Origin: Casuarina equisetifolia
Taxonomy: Eukaryota; Streptophyta; Magnoliopsida; Fagales; Casuarinaceae
Length of the DNA: 64,000 nucleotides
Assembly: GCA_028551475.1 (NCBI GenBank)
Contig: CM052361.1
Location: 15,503,274-15,567,273, forward strand
Reading direction: 5' to 3'
Below are positions 45,204 through 58,817 of this stretch, piece after piece. The notes beneath the pieces are model-generated. The model was not told where the DNA came from and made no database searches. It worked only from the letters and a program-made list of their open reading frames with translations. The stretch's first letter is position 1. Every line of letters starts with the position of its first letter. Position numbers and translations under genes: made by a program.

Positions 45204-46259
45204 GTGTTGTACTTAACCTATGACGGCATGAGCAAACATATGGGCGAGTCCAGCCTATGCGAGGCCCTAAAAGTGGATTACCATAACGTGGTCCGCCCCC
45301 CAGGATGTCGGCTTGGAAGCACGAAGATTTATAATGAGTCCAAATAAAGTATTCCGAAACTAGTTAGCAGGCTTTGGGCTGTGACTCTCACCAGACTTCT
45401 GTCAAAAATATGTGTCTATGTATAATGTAGCTCGACGTGATAGGCATGATGAGCAGAGGAGGTACCGGAAAGATTTGTCTTGCGTAAGACCTGAAACCCT
45501 AAATCCGAAAGAAACGGGGAGAGAGGCAGCGAGAGGTTCTCTTTCTTAAATTTAAGACTTCTTTGCATAACAGTTACGAAAACGAGGAACACAAATAGAA
45601 AGGAACAACAATAAGTTGCAAATCCGAGCCCGGGCGTTGCGCTTCATTTTTTCTTTGCTGAAATTTCATGTAAAGAACGCTACTCTACGCATTGTTGTTC
45701 CGATTCTTTGACTTTTGTATTTCTCTAAAATTGAGAGAAGTAGGACTCCGAATAACTCTTTTCGATGGATCCCTAAATCTTTGATGCTGTAGGGTTTTAT
45801 TTTGGTAGGTTTAATTTTCGTGTAAGATCTGTAATTGCTTTGCCTAGGAGCTGGGTTTTTCTTCTTTATTACTACTTCGGTTTTTGGCTGTCTAAATGTT
45901 GGATATAGTCAATCGTGATTTTATGTGCATTTGATGACGCTAATTTGGCTACCGACTGGCAACTTTTCTTAAAACTCTTACCATCCATAATACATACCGA
46001 AATATAGGAATGTATCTTTGTATCTTATGTTTATATTTTCCGGCAGCCAGTTGTGATCTTGTTTGCATGACATAAGCTGATTTCTTTGGGTTGCATAACT
46101 TTCAGTGATGAGTATATAATGTGCTAGGAATATTTGCTGTGTATGATGAGCAATGAGTATCATGATTTGATTTGTATTGCTTTATGTTGGTGTTCTCTGA
46201 GGCTCTCTAAGCCCTTAAAAATAATTGTGATTAATATTGCAGGCTAAGATAACATACTG

Positions 46260-49200
46260 ATGACGTATGGTACTCTAAGGCGAAGACTCCATCATGGGGA
46301 TGTTGATGGAAAGGGGCGAGAGCAATTTGAGTCATCGGAGGTGGATGGACTGAATGAACCTTTACTGGGCAATTATGAGAATGAAGATAGGCATCTGGAG
46401 GTGATAATACATGAAGTATTGAATATTCTGCTATTTTACTTTCCTTTGACCTTTTCTGAACTGAATCTTGAGTTTATTGCAGAGATCCACACAAGAAGAT
46501 CTCTGGGATGATGAACGGAGGAAGGAGCACCTCCATTGGACACTTATATTTTCCCAATTGATTGCACAATGGGCACAGTGGTTAGGTATGGTTGTTTTGT
46601 TCATACGTATTTGTAAGTAAAACAAAGGATGATTTGTTTAAACATCCTTTCGTCACTGATCATTTGATTTTATAATTTGTTGATTGGCATGGGAAAATAT
46701 CCAAAAAATTTAAACCAATTTGATTTTTTCACACACCAACATCTTCCCCCCATTCTCTTCTTTCTTGTTGGTGGCGTGGAAGTGCATTATATTGACCTGT
46801 TGGTAACATAATTGAGCTTCTGCCTTCTAAAGCTTTATCTCAATACTGTCTTTCCCACGTTGGTCTTCTAACTATTGGATGAGAAGCCATCTAAGAAAAG
46901 TTTTACTTATAATTGCAACTTCTGCGCTAGAAAACTGTCTTTATCTGATGTATGGCAGATGCGATTGTTGTGTTGTCATTTAGTTGTGGGCATGTCTATT
47001 TCATCAATAACACAGAAATATAAGTTGAATTCGTAGGGAATTCCCTTATTCTGTTTCTTACCTCTTAAGAATAGAGTAGCTAGTAGATCATCGAAAATGT
47101 CTCATCATGGATAATTGTCAAATTCATATGCTTGTTGATTGCAAGATGATGTTGGTTTTGGTACTTCAGTTGGTGGTTAGCTTCAAGGATTTTCGAAAAA
47201 TCAGTGTGGAGAGGTTACTATTACAAGAAGAGGACTATAATTATGGTTATTGTGTGGAATAATATCTGGCAATGGTAAACATCAAGTAGGGTGTTAGATA
47301 ATTATGCTGGCTCCTTACTCTTGTTACTACTTGATTGCATTACATGGTTATCCAAGAATCGCTATATAAGCCTGTTGATTTCTTGTTCTTTGCATGTTTT
47401 GTATGCATTCCTGATGTTGGGTGCTTTATATTAGTTTGGCTGACTAGAATTTTATCTTGGTCTTTTTAGCAAATATAGTTCTTGGATCTGGGTCGCTAAT
47501 TGGACGCTTTTTAACTTTTCCATCCAACATCCTCAGAGCAGAAAGCAATAAGCTGCTTATACCTACGATGAGTCCTTTGCAGGTATGTCCTATAATACAT
47601 GCAATTTTATTTTTATAATATTAATTGTATTTAGCCATTTGGAATAGAGGACAGATTTCCATATAAAGGCTCTCAAATGTTTGATAAGGATGGAACAAGA
47701 TAATTTATTTTACTTTGTATTCATGCTTTTTGTGTAATTTCTATGGTGATACTATCTTTTATTATTCTTTCGGGCAGTTTTTACTGAAACTCATATTGGT
47801 CTGAGTGATATTTTTACCAGTTCAGTTTTTAGAATAAAACATGTTTACAGCATTTAAATTCTTTCTAGGCCTGCTTCCTTGTAATAACAATTTTTATTGG
47901 GTCTAATTTTAAGTTGAAGTTGCTAGTGATGGAATAATTTTCTTATAGAAGGTTAGCGGTCCCAGCAGTAATTTTTGAGTTGTTATTGAATGATTTTCTG
48001 ATAGAAGTACACAGGTACTATTTTCCAAACCTAAAATATGTTTCACATTGCTTGATTCCTTTAGGAGAATGTTTGGTGAAGGTTTGAAGGAGCTCAGGTT
48101 GATATTCTTTTCCAAAGTTTTAAGTGTGTGGCAGTACAGTTGCAAAAGAATCTGATGGAGCATGTGTGTGAAAAGGATATCTGAAAGGATTTTGCATGTT
48201 GAAAAGGATACAAAGAGTTCATTACCAATGGAGGATATGACTATAACATATTAGGGAAAAGGAATCAGTACTACAAGGATAAAAGGTATTATGATGAAGA
48301 GGTAGGCACAGATTCTCTTGGGTTGTTTCCTGGTCATTGCTGGCTGCTGAATCCGTTGTTGAGGGTTTGGTGGTTTTGAGTGGGTGAGTGAGAGATATAG
48401 CGGGAACTGGGGCTAGGTTTTGGGTAGAATTGCAGTAGGCTTTTTGTCATTTGGACAGAAAGGCCATGCTAATGGGGTTTTGGTGGCACAGGATAGGCAG
48501 AGCGAGGAAATGGAGAGGAGGCAATGGATGAGGAAGAGGTTGATTGACTCTTTGAGAGAGGCAGGTTGCTACGCTTTTTATGAAATTCAAAACCTAGTAT
48601 CAATGTTGGTTTGGGTCTAACACTCAAACAACCCACCTTGTCAAATTTCTCAATTTTTCTGCGCAACACCTACTCAAAAAACATAGGAAGCTGACTGGAT
48701 GTATTTGATTCTGCTCTAGATATTGTCTGTGTTAGCTTTCTGGTAATTGGCCCAACTCTAGCGTAAAAATCTATTTCTAAACACACAATGGTTGTCATAT
48801 ACTGTTCACCCTTGTTTATGCTTTAGTCTTTCTTCATATTGATTCATAGGTGTTTGGGTTTTGGACAAGCTTGTTGACCCCTGTAATATATTGCGATTGC
48901 CTCATTAATGCTGTTACAACAGTATATCTCCTCTAATGTCATCATCTGTAGCAACATATCCACCATCAGCCATTCACACACCTCAACATCCATAATTGAG
49001 TCCAAAACTGCACGCTAACTACTTACCTTGCCTACCACCATGTTGTCAACATTAAATTGATTCTACTTGTGTTGACTCTGGCCTTTCCACTTTGCATACC
49101 CAAGGTTTTTCAGTTGGATGAGACTATAAGAAAAATTGAAATTGGTAGGATGAGGCCAATTCAGTCATTTGTGGGTCAGTTTGAGGCTTTAAAACTGTCT

Positions 49201-52200
49201 TATGTTGAAAGTTGTTAAGGACCAAAATAGCCGGCTTTTCCTTTCTGTTTTGTGGCAATGATGAGGCCTGAAACCAGGTGGGCAAGATCAACTAAGGCTA
49301 TACTGGATCGCCCATAACCTAATGTTCACGCGTTTGGCAATGAGATGTAGGAGGGATTTGGTCAATGAAACATAGAAAAGGGATATGATGAATAGCTTCC
49401 AGGCATTTTTTTTTCCCTTTTGGTTGGGGGGCCCCGGGGGGTTATGATTTTGATGTAGAAACTGTTAGTCTTGGAGTGGATATTCAAAGCTTTATGTAAA
49501 GAACAATTATTCTTTGAAGAGGAGGAATGGCTATTCCTGGAGGGTAGCTTTTCGATTACTGATCTGTTGGACACATGGAGCATGCCTTTAATTTAAGGCA
49601 GGAAGTATGAAGCTTAAATTGAAGGATACAAAAAGGGGGTGTAACCTTTATTTGGGATTCCTTACTCTAGGATGATTTCTTTGAGTTAAAGTTAATGCAG
49701 ACTTTCAAATGTTTTGATGCCTCAATACATAGGGAGGTTGATTTGGTTTTTGCTGGGGACTAACCTATGTTCCGTGAAGTGCGTCTGTGAGACAATAGCT
49801 AAGTTTCTCGAGGGCAACAATTTAAAGTGGTTCTAACAAAAATAAAACTAGACTAACTGCTGATGTGCCATGCCACCTGGTCTTGCATTTGCCACATGGT
49901 AATTACCACAATGTTAGGGATTGAAGGAAGTTGTTGACATTTAAGCTGTCTAGGTAAAATTATCACTTTTAATATCAGAGATGAAAATCGAGCCTTTGTA
50001 TACTTTGTGAATCAGAATGTGTTTTAGCATTCTTTACTGGTTGCATTGGTTATATTTAAGCTAAAGACATACTACTCCCATTTCACATGTGCAACTTGAG
50101 TTCAAGCCTAGGGTTGAGTACATTTATGTCAGTTACCACTAATAACTGCAAGAGAGTCAAATAACCACCAAGAAGCATGGAAACCCCAATTGGAAAACTT
50201 TCACTGCACCACACGATTCTTTTGCAAAGTGCTCTCTCACACATTTCCATCAAGATAGAAACGAGAAATACTTTCTTTCCTGACAGCATAAATATATTTA
50301 ATGACAAACTAGTTCACTGAGAATATTGAAATATATACGGTTTGTGAATGTAATATATTTCACAATTTTATAGAAATGTGTATTTTTTGTTTCTTTTTTC
50401 TTTCTCTCTCCTTCTAGGTCTAAGTGATGTACTTAATTGGATCTCGGCATCAGCTGTGTATGCACTAGATTTGTGGTTGCTTATGGCTGTTGGTAGTGAA
50501 ATGTCATCACTTTTGAATGGTACTTGGAAGTTTTGATGGTAATGATATATGAATGGTAGCATTTCGTCATGAAATGGTCAGCTTAGTGTTGTTCAATGAA
50601 AATCTGTACACTTATGCAGTTTTTGGTTTTTCGTGGATTAATAATCATATTGCTCACTCACGGGTTATCCTTTTACATGATTGCACTAATGACTATTGTG
50701 AAGTTAGTTTTGTTATTTAAATTGATTTTCTTTCAAAATTTGACTTACTGAACTTCTTGTTACTTCATATCCCTAATGCTTCTATTTCGTTCCTCTTAGG
50801 AAGAAAGACTCAGAAATCTATGTCAAAGGCTTGAAATTCCCTTTGATGGTTCTCGTGCAGAGCATCATGTAGGTTCTTGTTTATGTCTTTCTGATCATTT
50901 ATTTGGTCCATATATGCCATCTGATCCTGATTCCTATATTTTTGTCAGCTCTGAATGGTGTACTCTTTGAATGAAGCAGTAGAAATGAGAGTCACATACT
51001 TTTTTTTTTTTTCCCATATCAAGGGAAGATGGATGTGAAACCGAAAATGATCAGAGCATTGTCTGACATGTGATGACTAGGATGCCAACTAAGCCACCAT
51101 GTGAAAAAATTACTTTTACCATTGGTACAAGTCATGTCAAGCGTCATGCATCATGTGTGTTAGGTGTCAATACAAAATCTGTGTCAGGTTCATACTGCTA
51201 GATTTGACAGTAATGATGCCCCAATCTCTGCCACATGCAATATACACAAGCTGAATGTTGTCATCTAAATCTGTGGATCCCACTTGTCAAAAAAAATTAT
51301 TCAAGGAAAAAGGTCATTCCAATTTTTGATGTGTTCTGCAAGAGTATGCCCTTTTGTTGTTATGGGCTGTTACTGTCTCATGCATTTTTTAGATGGAAGA
51401 TAAATTTGATTACAAATATTCAAGTTAATGTTGTTTGATTAAAAGATGCGGTTTTACATTCCTTGATTTGTCTATGCTTGGAACCTGGACATTCTCTTTT
51501 TGGTGCATTGGAGATGGAGTTATAAACAGGGCTCCGTACAAGTTGAAGAGTTGGTGGGGAGAGAAGATTGTTTCAATATGATTTTTTTATGTTCGCATTC
51601 CTTATGCAGATATAAATAAAATGTCTGGATTGCAGGATGCCCTTAGACAGTTGTGGAGGTTGGCATATCCTGATAGGGAGCTTCCATCTCTTAAGTCGGA
51701 GCTTTGGAAAGAAATGGGTTGGCAAGGGCCTGATCCTTCAACGGATTTTAGGTATGCAGAAGAACTTGTATAAAAACTAAATATGAAATACTTAAAACTT
51801 GTTGCTGTGAGTTCTTTCCAATAATATCATCTATATTATGCCTAAAAGTAGTTCTCAACTCTGTTTGCAGGGGTGGGGGTTTTATATCATTGGAGAATCT
51901 TATCTTTTTTGCCCAAAAGTATCCGGTTTGTTTACTATATCTCTATAAGAACTACTTGTATGAATCTGAATCTTCCAATCTAATTAGCTCTATTTGTGCT
52001 TCAGCTTTATTGTTTGATTGGACATACATCGGAAAGTTTCAAGTTGCAGAATGTGTGAATATGCATCTGATAATTTAACTAACATTTGGCTGTACATCTT
52101 ACAGTTATCCAACAGAAGGAATATAACGTTTGGAATGTTCCTTATAGACGGATATGTCTGGTTAGATATTTAGCTGTTAATTTGGTGATATGTGGACAAA

Positions 52201-55200
52201 GTTCTATTAGTTGTAGGAAATGAGCACGGGTCTATTAGCTGGGTGATAATTGATAACCATTCTGTTGCAAACACCTTTAGTTATTGTTTCTGTAACAAAA
52301 ACTGTGGAGAAAAAAGAAAAGCAGTGAGGAGGATATCGTTGTCCTGAACATTTACTTGGTTTCTAAAGTGGGTGGACCATAGAAATACGAATGGGTGTTT
52401 CATTAATGGTGTGAGAGCCCTGCTATTTTAGAGCATCTAGTCAACTGTAGACAAATGAATGGCTAGAATTCATTTAATCCTACAGTCTTACATTAAGTTC
52501 TAAAATTCTCTACTAAAATATCTCCTAACTAATCCTTAGAAAGTTCTAGATAAGAGCCTTCTAGGTTTATCCAGAACCTTCTTTAAGAGCTTTCCAGGTT
52601 TCTCTAGAATTTTCATTAGTTTAGAGTAATTTGAATCTTCTCTAGAACTTAATTTAAGACCGTAGGATTAAATGAATTTTAGCCATCATTTGTACCCTCC
52701 ACCCCTATAAATAGGTGTGCTTCCTTCTTGTGGACTCAGAGTGTATAGAGAAAGCCGTAAGTTTTGTATTCTCTGTGTGCAATACAAATCTCTTTCCATG
52801 AAGCCTTCCTCTTCTTCCTACATTTCTTTTCCTTTGTCTTGTGGGCAAGAGTCCGGCTGACTTAGCCATTCCAAAGAAAGGAAAGATGCTAAGTACCGCA
52901 TAGAATCTTAGAATTATCTAACTCCGTGACATCTGGATGTATTTGATTATCTTATTGACCCTTGTCCTTATAGTGGGTAGAAAAATGCAGAATATGGGTG
53001 ATTGTTTCCTTGGAAGTTGTAGGAGCCCTTATGAAGGCATTTTTTCTGTAATTCAATGTTATTATTTAATAACAATGCAAGGGTACACGTAGTTGCTTCC
53101 AAAGCTTTTGCAAAGCTAGTCTCAACCTTTCATTCTATTGAGATATTCAGAACAAAAAAAGGGAGGGAAGAGAGAAAGACAGTGAAATTTCCAAAGATAA
53201 ACCTTGAGAAACCAAACATGCAGATTAACATACTGCATAAAATTTATCTGAAGGATGTCTAATAAGAGATTTTGATAGGTTGTTACCTGTAACTGTAAAA
53301 AATGATCCACTGTGGTGGGAGTTGAATTCTGAGGCTGCTCTCTGTGACCTCCAGTCTGGTAGACCTGGTGGATAGCAGAGGCCCCTTTCACGAGGGTGTG
53401 GAGGGTGCCGCTCTCCATTCCCTCGCTCTGAACCCCAGCAATTGTTTTATGTCCTTTGTAAATTTTCTTCATTACTTTTTTGCGGTAATTTTACTTGGGG
53501 CATTATTGGAATTTACACATTTTCTGGCAGGAGAAATTCGTGTAGTGCTTATAGGAGTAATTTGAAAATTGGGCCAATCCTCTGCAGTTAATTGCAAAAT
53601 TATAAACACAGGTAGCGGTTTGTAGGTTAATGAAAATATTGTGGAATTTTGTGGTTTTGTTTTTTTTTTTTGATTTATTTTCTTTACTAGTCTTAGAAAA
53701 GTCAGGGTAATTTTGTCCCTTGTTTAAAATGCCTTATGTTCTTTTAATAACTTTGTGGACTACGTTTCTGCCAGTCGGTGTAAGGTCATATATGTACTCC
53801 AACTTTGGATTTTATTGATGCTCTGTTTAACTTAATGTAATCTATGCTTTTTGAGTAAAGCAGTGGCAGTGATTACTTCGTTGAGCATTCATTTACATGA
53901 ACATGGAATGCTTTAATGTGTGAGGAATGTGCTGTCTTCAGATGAGATGGCATATCACCTACAAAGGGCAAAGGGTGAGGCCTTGGGATTTGTCCCCTAG
54001 AAGTGTCTGGGTTGTGAATGTCTTGGTCAAATAAACAAGAACACTAGCAACAGGATGAAATCCATGTTTAGTTCGTTCTACATAGTGGTCACTGAAGAAA
54101 CCCTTAAATTGTCACTGAAACTTCACTTTGAAACCCAGTTTTCTGATAGAATGATTTAGCAACATTTTTATGGTTCTTCCCAGTTTCTCAGCAATACTGA
54201 TTCCGAGTCCACCATCTTCCTCCCTCCCTCCCTTCTTTCGTAGTTGCTCCTGAGCAGGATGATCTTTGTTGCTCTTCTTAGCTTCATTATCAATTATTTT
54301 GGTATCACTACTATGCTATATACTTTTGGGCTTTAAAAGGCGAGACTTGGAGGGGAAGTTGCTTGAGTTTCTTCATGAGAATGTTTTCCTGCATCTATTT
54401 ACGTTATTTGAGAAGAATAGCAGACTTTGTGGGTGATTCCTTTGTACATTTGAGATACTGGTTGGGAAAAAATGTGGAAAGTGTTAGATGAAACCATTTC
54501 TTAATATGTTCCTGTTACAGGAATCATTCCAGAGATTGTTGCTCAAACAAGATGGAACAAGAGCGGAGTGGGAATATCCTTTTGCTGTTGCTGGGATCAA
54601 TATTTCTTTTATGTTGGCACAAATGTTGGATCTTCAATCGGGTAATATGAATTTTTCAACCGATGGTTGTAGTCGAATGAATGCCTCACAATAAAGCAGT
54701 TTGTCTTAAAACTTTATGGCAGAGCCTGAGGCTTGTTTTTTAGTACCTTCTGGTACCAAGCAGGCTTTACATCTTACTTTATGAACCTTCTTCTAGTCAA
54801 ATCATTCATTGTACACCTTTTAGTCATTTTTAATTCTAATGCTTAATAACGATTGCTCTTTTTTTTTTTTTTTTTGGCAGGAAAACCAACAACTTTGGCA
54901 GGCGTTCGCTTTCTAGAATTGCTCAAGGAAGATGAAATGGCATTTGATAACCTTTATTGTGTGGCCTTTCAAATGATGGACGCTCAATGGCTCGCGAAAC
55001 GGGCTTCTTATATGGAATTCAATGTAAATGGTTTTGGCTTTGGCTTGGACTGAATTGTATTCCTTCTCCCCCTGATCAAATCTTCCTTTGGTTGTAATTC
55101 TCGTTTTGTGTATTCCCAGGATGTTCTGAAGTCTACAAGAACTCAGTTAGAGCGGGAGCTCGCACTTGAAGATGTCTCCAGCGTGAGAGATTTACCAGCA

Positions 55201-55221
55201 TACAACCTCTTGAAACGATAG
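46260..55221 (+). CDS. ELMO domain-containing protein, 9 coding exons
   Basis: Plant ELMO/CED-12 protein (engulfment and cell motility family). Coding exons: 46260-46400, 46483-46585, 47470-47582, 50800-50868, 51636-51751, 51871-51925, 54521-54641, 54881-55023, 55120-55221; every border is GT/AG and phases close, giving 320 aa (plant homologues are ~320). The N-terminus MTYGTLRRRLHHGDVDGKG is polar. The ELMO domain (~115-285) includes EERLRNLCQRLEIPFDG, DALRQLWRLAYPD, WKEMGWQGPDPSTDFRGGGF, ISLENLIFFAQKYP, EWEYPFAVAGINISFML and FDNLYCVAFQMMDAQWLAK; the tail is ELALEDVSSVRDLPAYNLL. In plants the biochemical role is poorly known; animal ELMO domains work with Dock/Arf-type GTPase regulators. The start ATG lies 17 bp after an acceptor (46242/46243), so exon 1 is untranslated. 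Introns 3 (3.2 kb) and 6 (2.6 kb) have absorbed repeats. Confidence 0.95.
47583..50799 (+). other. ELMO intron 3, 3.2 kb
   Basis: Includes a GC-richer block at 48350-49450 with short ORFs (for example 48420-48620) that looks transposon-derived but shows no readable gag, pol or transposase motif. At 49426-49443 there is a G/C palindrome (GGGGGGCCCCGGGGGG). Confidence 0.45.
52451..52693. repeat. Inverted repeat with 50-bp arms in ELMO intron 6
   Basis: Left arm 52451-52501 (ACAAATGAATGGCTAGAATT…) and right arm 52644-52693 (…GGATTAAATGAATTTTAGCC then ATCATTTGT) are reverse complements with about 5 mismatches, separated by 142 bp. The loop holds two 32-bp direct repeats starting TAAGAGC(C/T)TT. 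Immediately downstream (52704-52790) is CCCCTATAAATAGGTGTGC and a CAATACAAATC stretch like an LTR TATA-to-polyA region, so this could be an LTR internal hairpin or a MITE. Confidence 0.8.
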
Positions 55222-56274
55222 GCCACTTATATTATTTCGTTGACTTACTCGTTTTTTTTCTCCTTGTTTTCTTTAAAGTATGTAACATAAATGTGTCCAT
55301 TTCTCATAAACCACACGAAATGTTCTTTTCTTTGAAACAAGGCACATATTGATTCTTTTTCTATCTTATATTGTTTGGTTAAAAATAGAACGTGAAAATG
55401 CCTCAACAATCATGTGGTCGCATTCTAGAATTCCTCGCTTCCCTTCCCTTTAACTTACTCCTTTTAGGTTTTCTTTTTCTTTTTGAGTGGTACGTTTCAG
55501 TAATGGCAAAAATTATGTGCATCTTTCTCCTCCCAAGTCCTGTTACGGGCTTTTGGGGGCCTGGTGGATGATCGTATAGAAAAGTAATTGGTATAGTTTC
55601 ACATCCCAGCATGCTGTAATGGTTTGCATTCGTGATAAGAATTCACTTTCTAAGGGAATTGTCATACTAGATTTGAAAAGCAGATGCAAAAGAAACCTGA
55701 ATATTTCTTCCAAAGGGATGTTTTGGGAGTGCGAGTATACGTGTTTGCATCCTTTTTTTTTTATATAATTTTTTCCTATCTTTTTGTCCCCCGTTTTGTT
55801 CTTTGCTTTGAAGGGACAGGAAATCGAACTGAAGACTTTGAAGGACGATTTCAAATCTAAACTCCTGGTACGTCAATTGTGAAAGTGAAAGATTTTCATG
55901 CGGGAAGGCCCCAGAAAATGCAGTTATTCGCTGTTGCTGCAGCATACTCTTAGAAATCAAAAGATTCTACAAAATCCGTCGCTCTTACAAACGATTAAAA
56001 TTTCTTTTGATGAGAGGAAAAAAGGGAACGGCTAATCCCTTGGGCCATTACTCAACGGAGCTAAGTGCATTCTCCGAAGGGGAGAGAAACATATTCACGC
56101 TTCCCGACGCCTAAAAAGAGAAGCATCCTAAAGTGGAAGAATGTTATGGGTGTAAATTGAGCTTACCGTTATCGTAGCGAAAAATCTTTGAAAAAGGACT
56201 TTGTGTTGGGAGTATTATTTCAGAGTTATTTTGAAGAAGGCAAAAAGTAATTTTCAATGGTGAAAAACCCGATG

Positions 56275-56424
56275 ACAAGTGGAGATACCTTGGCTTAGTA
56301 GTAAGTTAAGGTGGCTTGAGATCTCTTGATTCTAAATTTGACACTTATTCCTTACAAATTAAATAAAAGACCTGAAGAAAACCAGAAAGGGAAAGATTCC
56401 ATTTTATAAAAAAAAAAAAAAAAA
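56275..56424 (+). mobile_element. SINE-like element with poly-A tail
   Basis: Shows an A-box-like TGGCTTAGTAGTAAG (56291-56305), a B-box-like GATTCTAAATTTGACAC about 35 bp downstream, and a terminal A17 tract (56408-56424). This order and spacing fit a tRNA-derived plant SINE of about 150 bp. No target duplication is evident. Confidence 0.6.
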
Positions 56425-56471
56425 GAGAAAAGGAAAACAAAAACGAAATAAGTGATGCAAAATAACCCTAC

Positions 56472-56497
56472 GAAGAGAAGAGAAGAGAAGAGAAGAG
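56472..56497. repeat. (GAAGA)n microsatellite
   Basis: Five AGAAG/GAAGA units followed directly by three ATTCG units (ATTCGATTCGATTCC). Confidence 0.9.
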
Positions 56498-56968
56498 ATT
56501 CGATTCGATTCCTGTTGGATTGTTCCGTTGCGGCCGCTATCTGCTTACCGAGAAATTGAGCGAGATGAGCAAAAGCAAAAGAGAGGGGATTTGAGTCGTA
56601 GCTTTCGGATCCAATAATTTTTAGTTTGCTTTGATTTTAAAATAAATTTTAAAAAAACAATATTGATAACTGAAAAACCCAAAACTAGACTAACATTCAA
56701 TTTGATTTTAGTCACAAGATTGAGAAGTTTATAAATAAATGTCTATAATGAGTTTCTTTGACTAACATACTAACCTTAACTCTAAACCCAGATTACTCAA
56801 ATGATAACAAAATTCACATCTTTTTCTCCTTCCCTTTCAATCTTCCTTAAGCCTCACCTAGAAGTTCTCAATCGCTACCGTATAACACAACACCCAAAAA
56901 TCCTTATTCTAATAGAATATTTCCATACTAAAATTAAAAATAACAAAATATAGTAAGTTTATTTACTT

Positions 56969-58310
56969 TGTTAGGTAGTTGTGACAATGCACACCCCTCT
57001 TTTCCAATCCATGTACTCAAGGATTAAACATAAATGAAGGATAATGGCAAAGACAAGCATTGTCAAGCAAGCTCCACTTCCTCAATGAAAAGCCAATTGC
57101 CACCTCAGCACAAAAGACAAAAGGTAGTCCCTTCACAATTAGTCTCCCTTGGCCTCTGCTCAAAGGGTACCCTGAAGTCCCCTAATTCAAGCTCTGTCCT
57201 GTCACCTTCTTTAGAAACTTTATATATAGTCAACTCAGCCATTCGTGCTACTCAAACTCAAATTTGAATTTTAAATCAAATCGTTACTTGTTACTCATAA
57301 TGTGTTTGGTATATAAAAGAGATAAAACTATATGGGACTTCTTATGTTTTGTAGCTCTTTGCTCTCTTGTAAAACCTTTTGCAATACGATAGTGAAGCAC
57401 GATTTTAATAGCCTTGTGTATCTTATTTCCTTCCTTCACTTTCTTTGTGGTATCAAAGCCTTCCAAGGCAACAATGTCTTCCACATCTTAAAGCATAACC
57501 CTTTTTTTTCCTCCCTCCACGTTTGTTTTCTTCCCCCTTTTCCACTCTTTTCATTCGACATTTTCTTCATGGCAGCTAGCTCTTTTACCCTTGCTTTGCT
57601 ATATCCTACCCTAATACCTTCAACATGATAACCTTCCTCAACATCAAACTCACTAAAACCAACTACCCTTTGTGGGTCACGCAAGCCAAGACTTTTGCTA
57701 AATCCCACAAGCTTTTCAATTTTCTGATAGGGGAAAGTGTCAAACCCCCTCCCATAATCACCGTTAGTGATAAGAAGGAAGACAACCTATCACTTCCTGT
57801 CTTGGAATAGACAAATAATCTTCTTTGGTCTTGGACCATTTGTTCTTTTTTTGAAGAGATTTTCAACTACAGCTTTAAGCTAGAAACAACATTGGAGATT
57901 TAGGTTGCTCCAGCAGCTTGCTTTTCAAAAAAATTTGAAACATAGGAGTATGGTTTATACTCTTAACTACACCATCTTGAGAAAGGTTCTCATCCATTCT
58001 CTAACTTCCTACATGACTTCAGAGCCATTCTGAACTGACTATCATCCCTTGGGAAGCCTTTCCTAGGCTTTGGCAAGACATACAAATTGCTTAAGAACCT
58101 TGGTAGAGATTATGAACCATTTCACATGACTATCTAGACCACCCTTGCCTTCTTTTGATGAGGTTGTTGCATATCTTCAAATTTTTGAATCATGTCTTCT
58201 ACATCAAAATCCCCCTTCCAATGATACCTTTATTTTTTTAGCTTAATGCAACCAGAAATGGAGTGGCACAAGCCAACACAAAGGAGGTTGCTTAATCCCT
58301 AAGTAGTTAG
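56969..58310 (+). mobile_element. Ty1/copia element: 5' LTR, primer site and gag remnant
   Basis: LTR from TGTTAGGTAGTTGTGAC (56969) to about 57445; then TGGTATCAAAGCC (57448-57460), matching the initiator-Met-tRNA primer site TGGTATCAGAGCC with one change. Gag begins ATGGCAGCTAGC (about 57571) but shifts frame; readable blocks are MITFLNIKLTKTNYPLWVTQ, KSHKLFNFLIGES (57625-57740) and, near 58140-58190, LPSFDEVVAYLQIFES, all typical of copia gag. It is then interrupted by a 507-bp TRIM. The integrase continues at 58818. Confidence 0.88.
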
Positions 58311-58817
58311 TGTGGAAGGGGCCTTATGGGCTGGCCCGAGTACTTAAAGCCTAAGTAGTTAGATAGCCTGTGTGGGAGTATTAAGATAATAAGGTAGTGC
58401 CTTAGCGATTAACAATTAATTTTTGACTCGTGGTTGTACTTAACAATGCTACAATTGGTATCAAAGTGAGATTGCAAGTTCAAGTCCCAAAGAATGCTAG
58501 GGGGAGAGGATTTTTAGGTTTATTTAGCCTAACATTTCCCTTAAACTCAAATGGGACTAACCACCCAATCTACTAGTGTGCAGTTAGTTGCAACACTTTA
58601 TGTCCACTCACCACTTAGTGTGGGACTTTACGTTACCAAGAGTTAGCTGCAAAGAGGGGTCTAAATGGACCTGGTGTAGAGAAGGCCTTATGGGTTGGCT
58701 TAAGTACTTAAGCTCAAGTGGTTAGCATAGTCTGTGTGGGAATGTTAAGATAATAAAGTAGTGCCTTGGCTATTAACAATTAATTTTGGACTAGTAATAG
58801 AACTTGATGATCTTAAA
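58311..58817 (+). mobile_element. TRIM (miniature LTR retrotransposon)
   Basis: Two 143-bp terminal direct repeats, 58311-58453 and 58675-58817, both start TGT(G/A)GA and share CTGTGTGGGA, TTAAGATAATAA, AGTGCCTT and ATTAACAATTAATTTT. Right after the first is TTGGTATCAAAG, an initiator-Met primer site; just before the second is AAAGAGGGG, a candidate polypurine tract. The 221-bp interior has no coding capacity. It contains none of the 5S rRNA-like boxes of Cassandra TRIMs that I would recognise. No clean target duplication is seen. Confidence 0.85.

Larger units (their letters stand above)
55222..56968. other. Intergenic DNA after ELMO
   Basis: Begins with the ELMO 3' UTR. A SINE-like unit lies at about 56275-56424. 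A (GAAGA)n tract follows at 56472-56497. A GC-rich patch with GCGGCCGC lies at 56530-56537. No gene recognised. Confidence 0.5.

Noticed and set aside
48420..48620. Possible gene inside ELMO intron 3
   Set aside because: 66-aa ORF without domain, antisense ORF of the same length, no splice signals.
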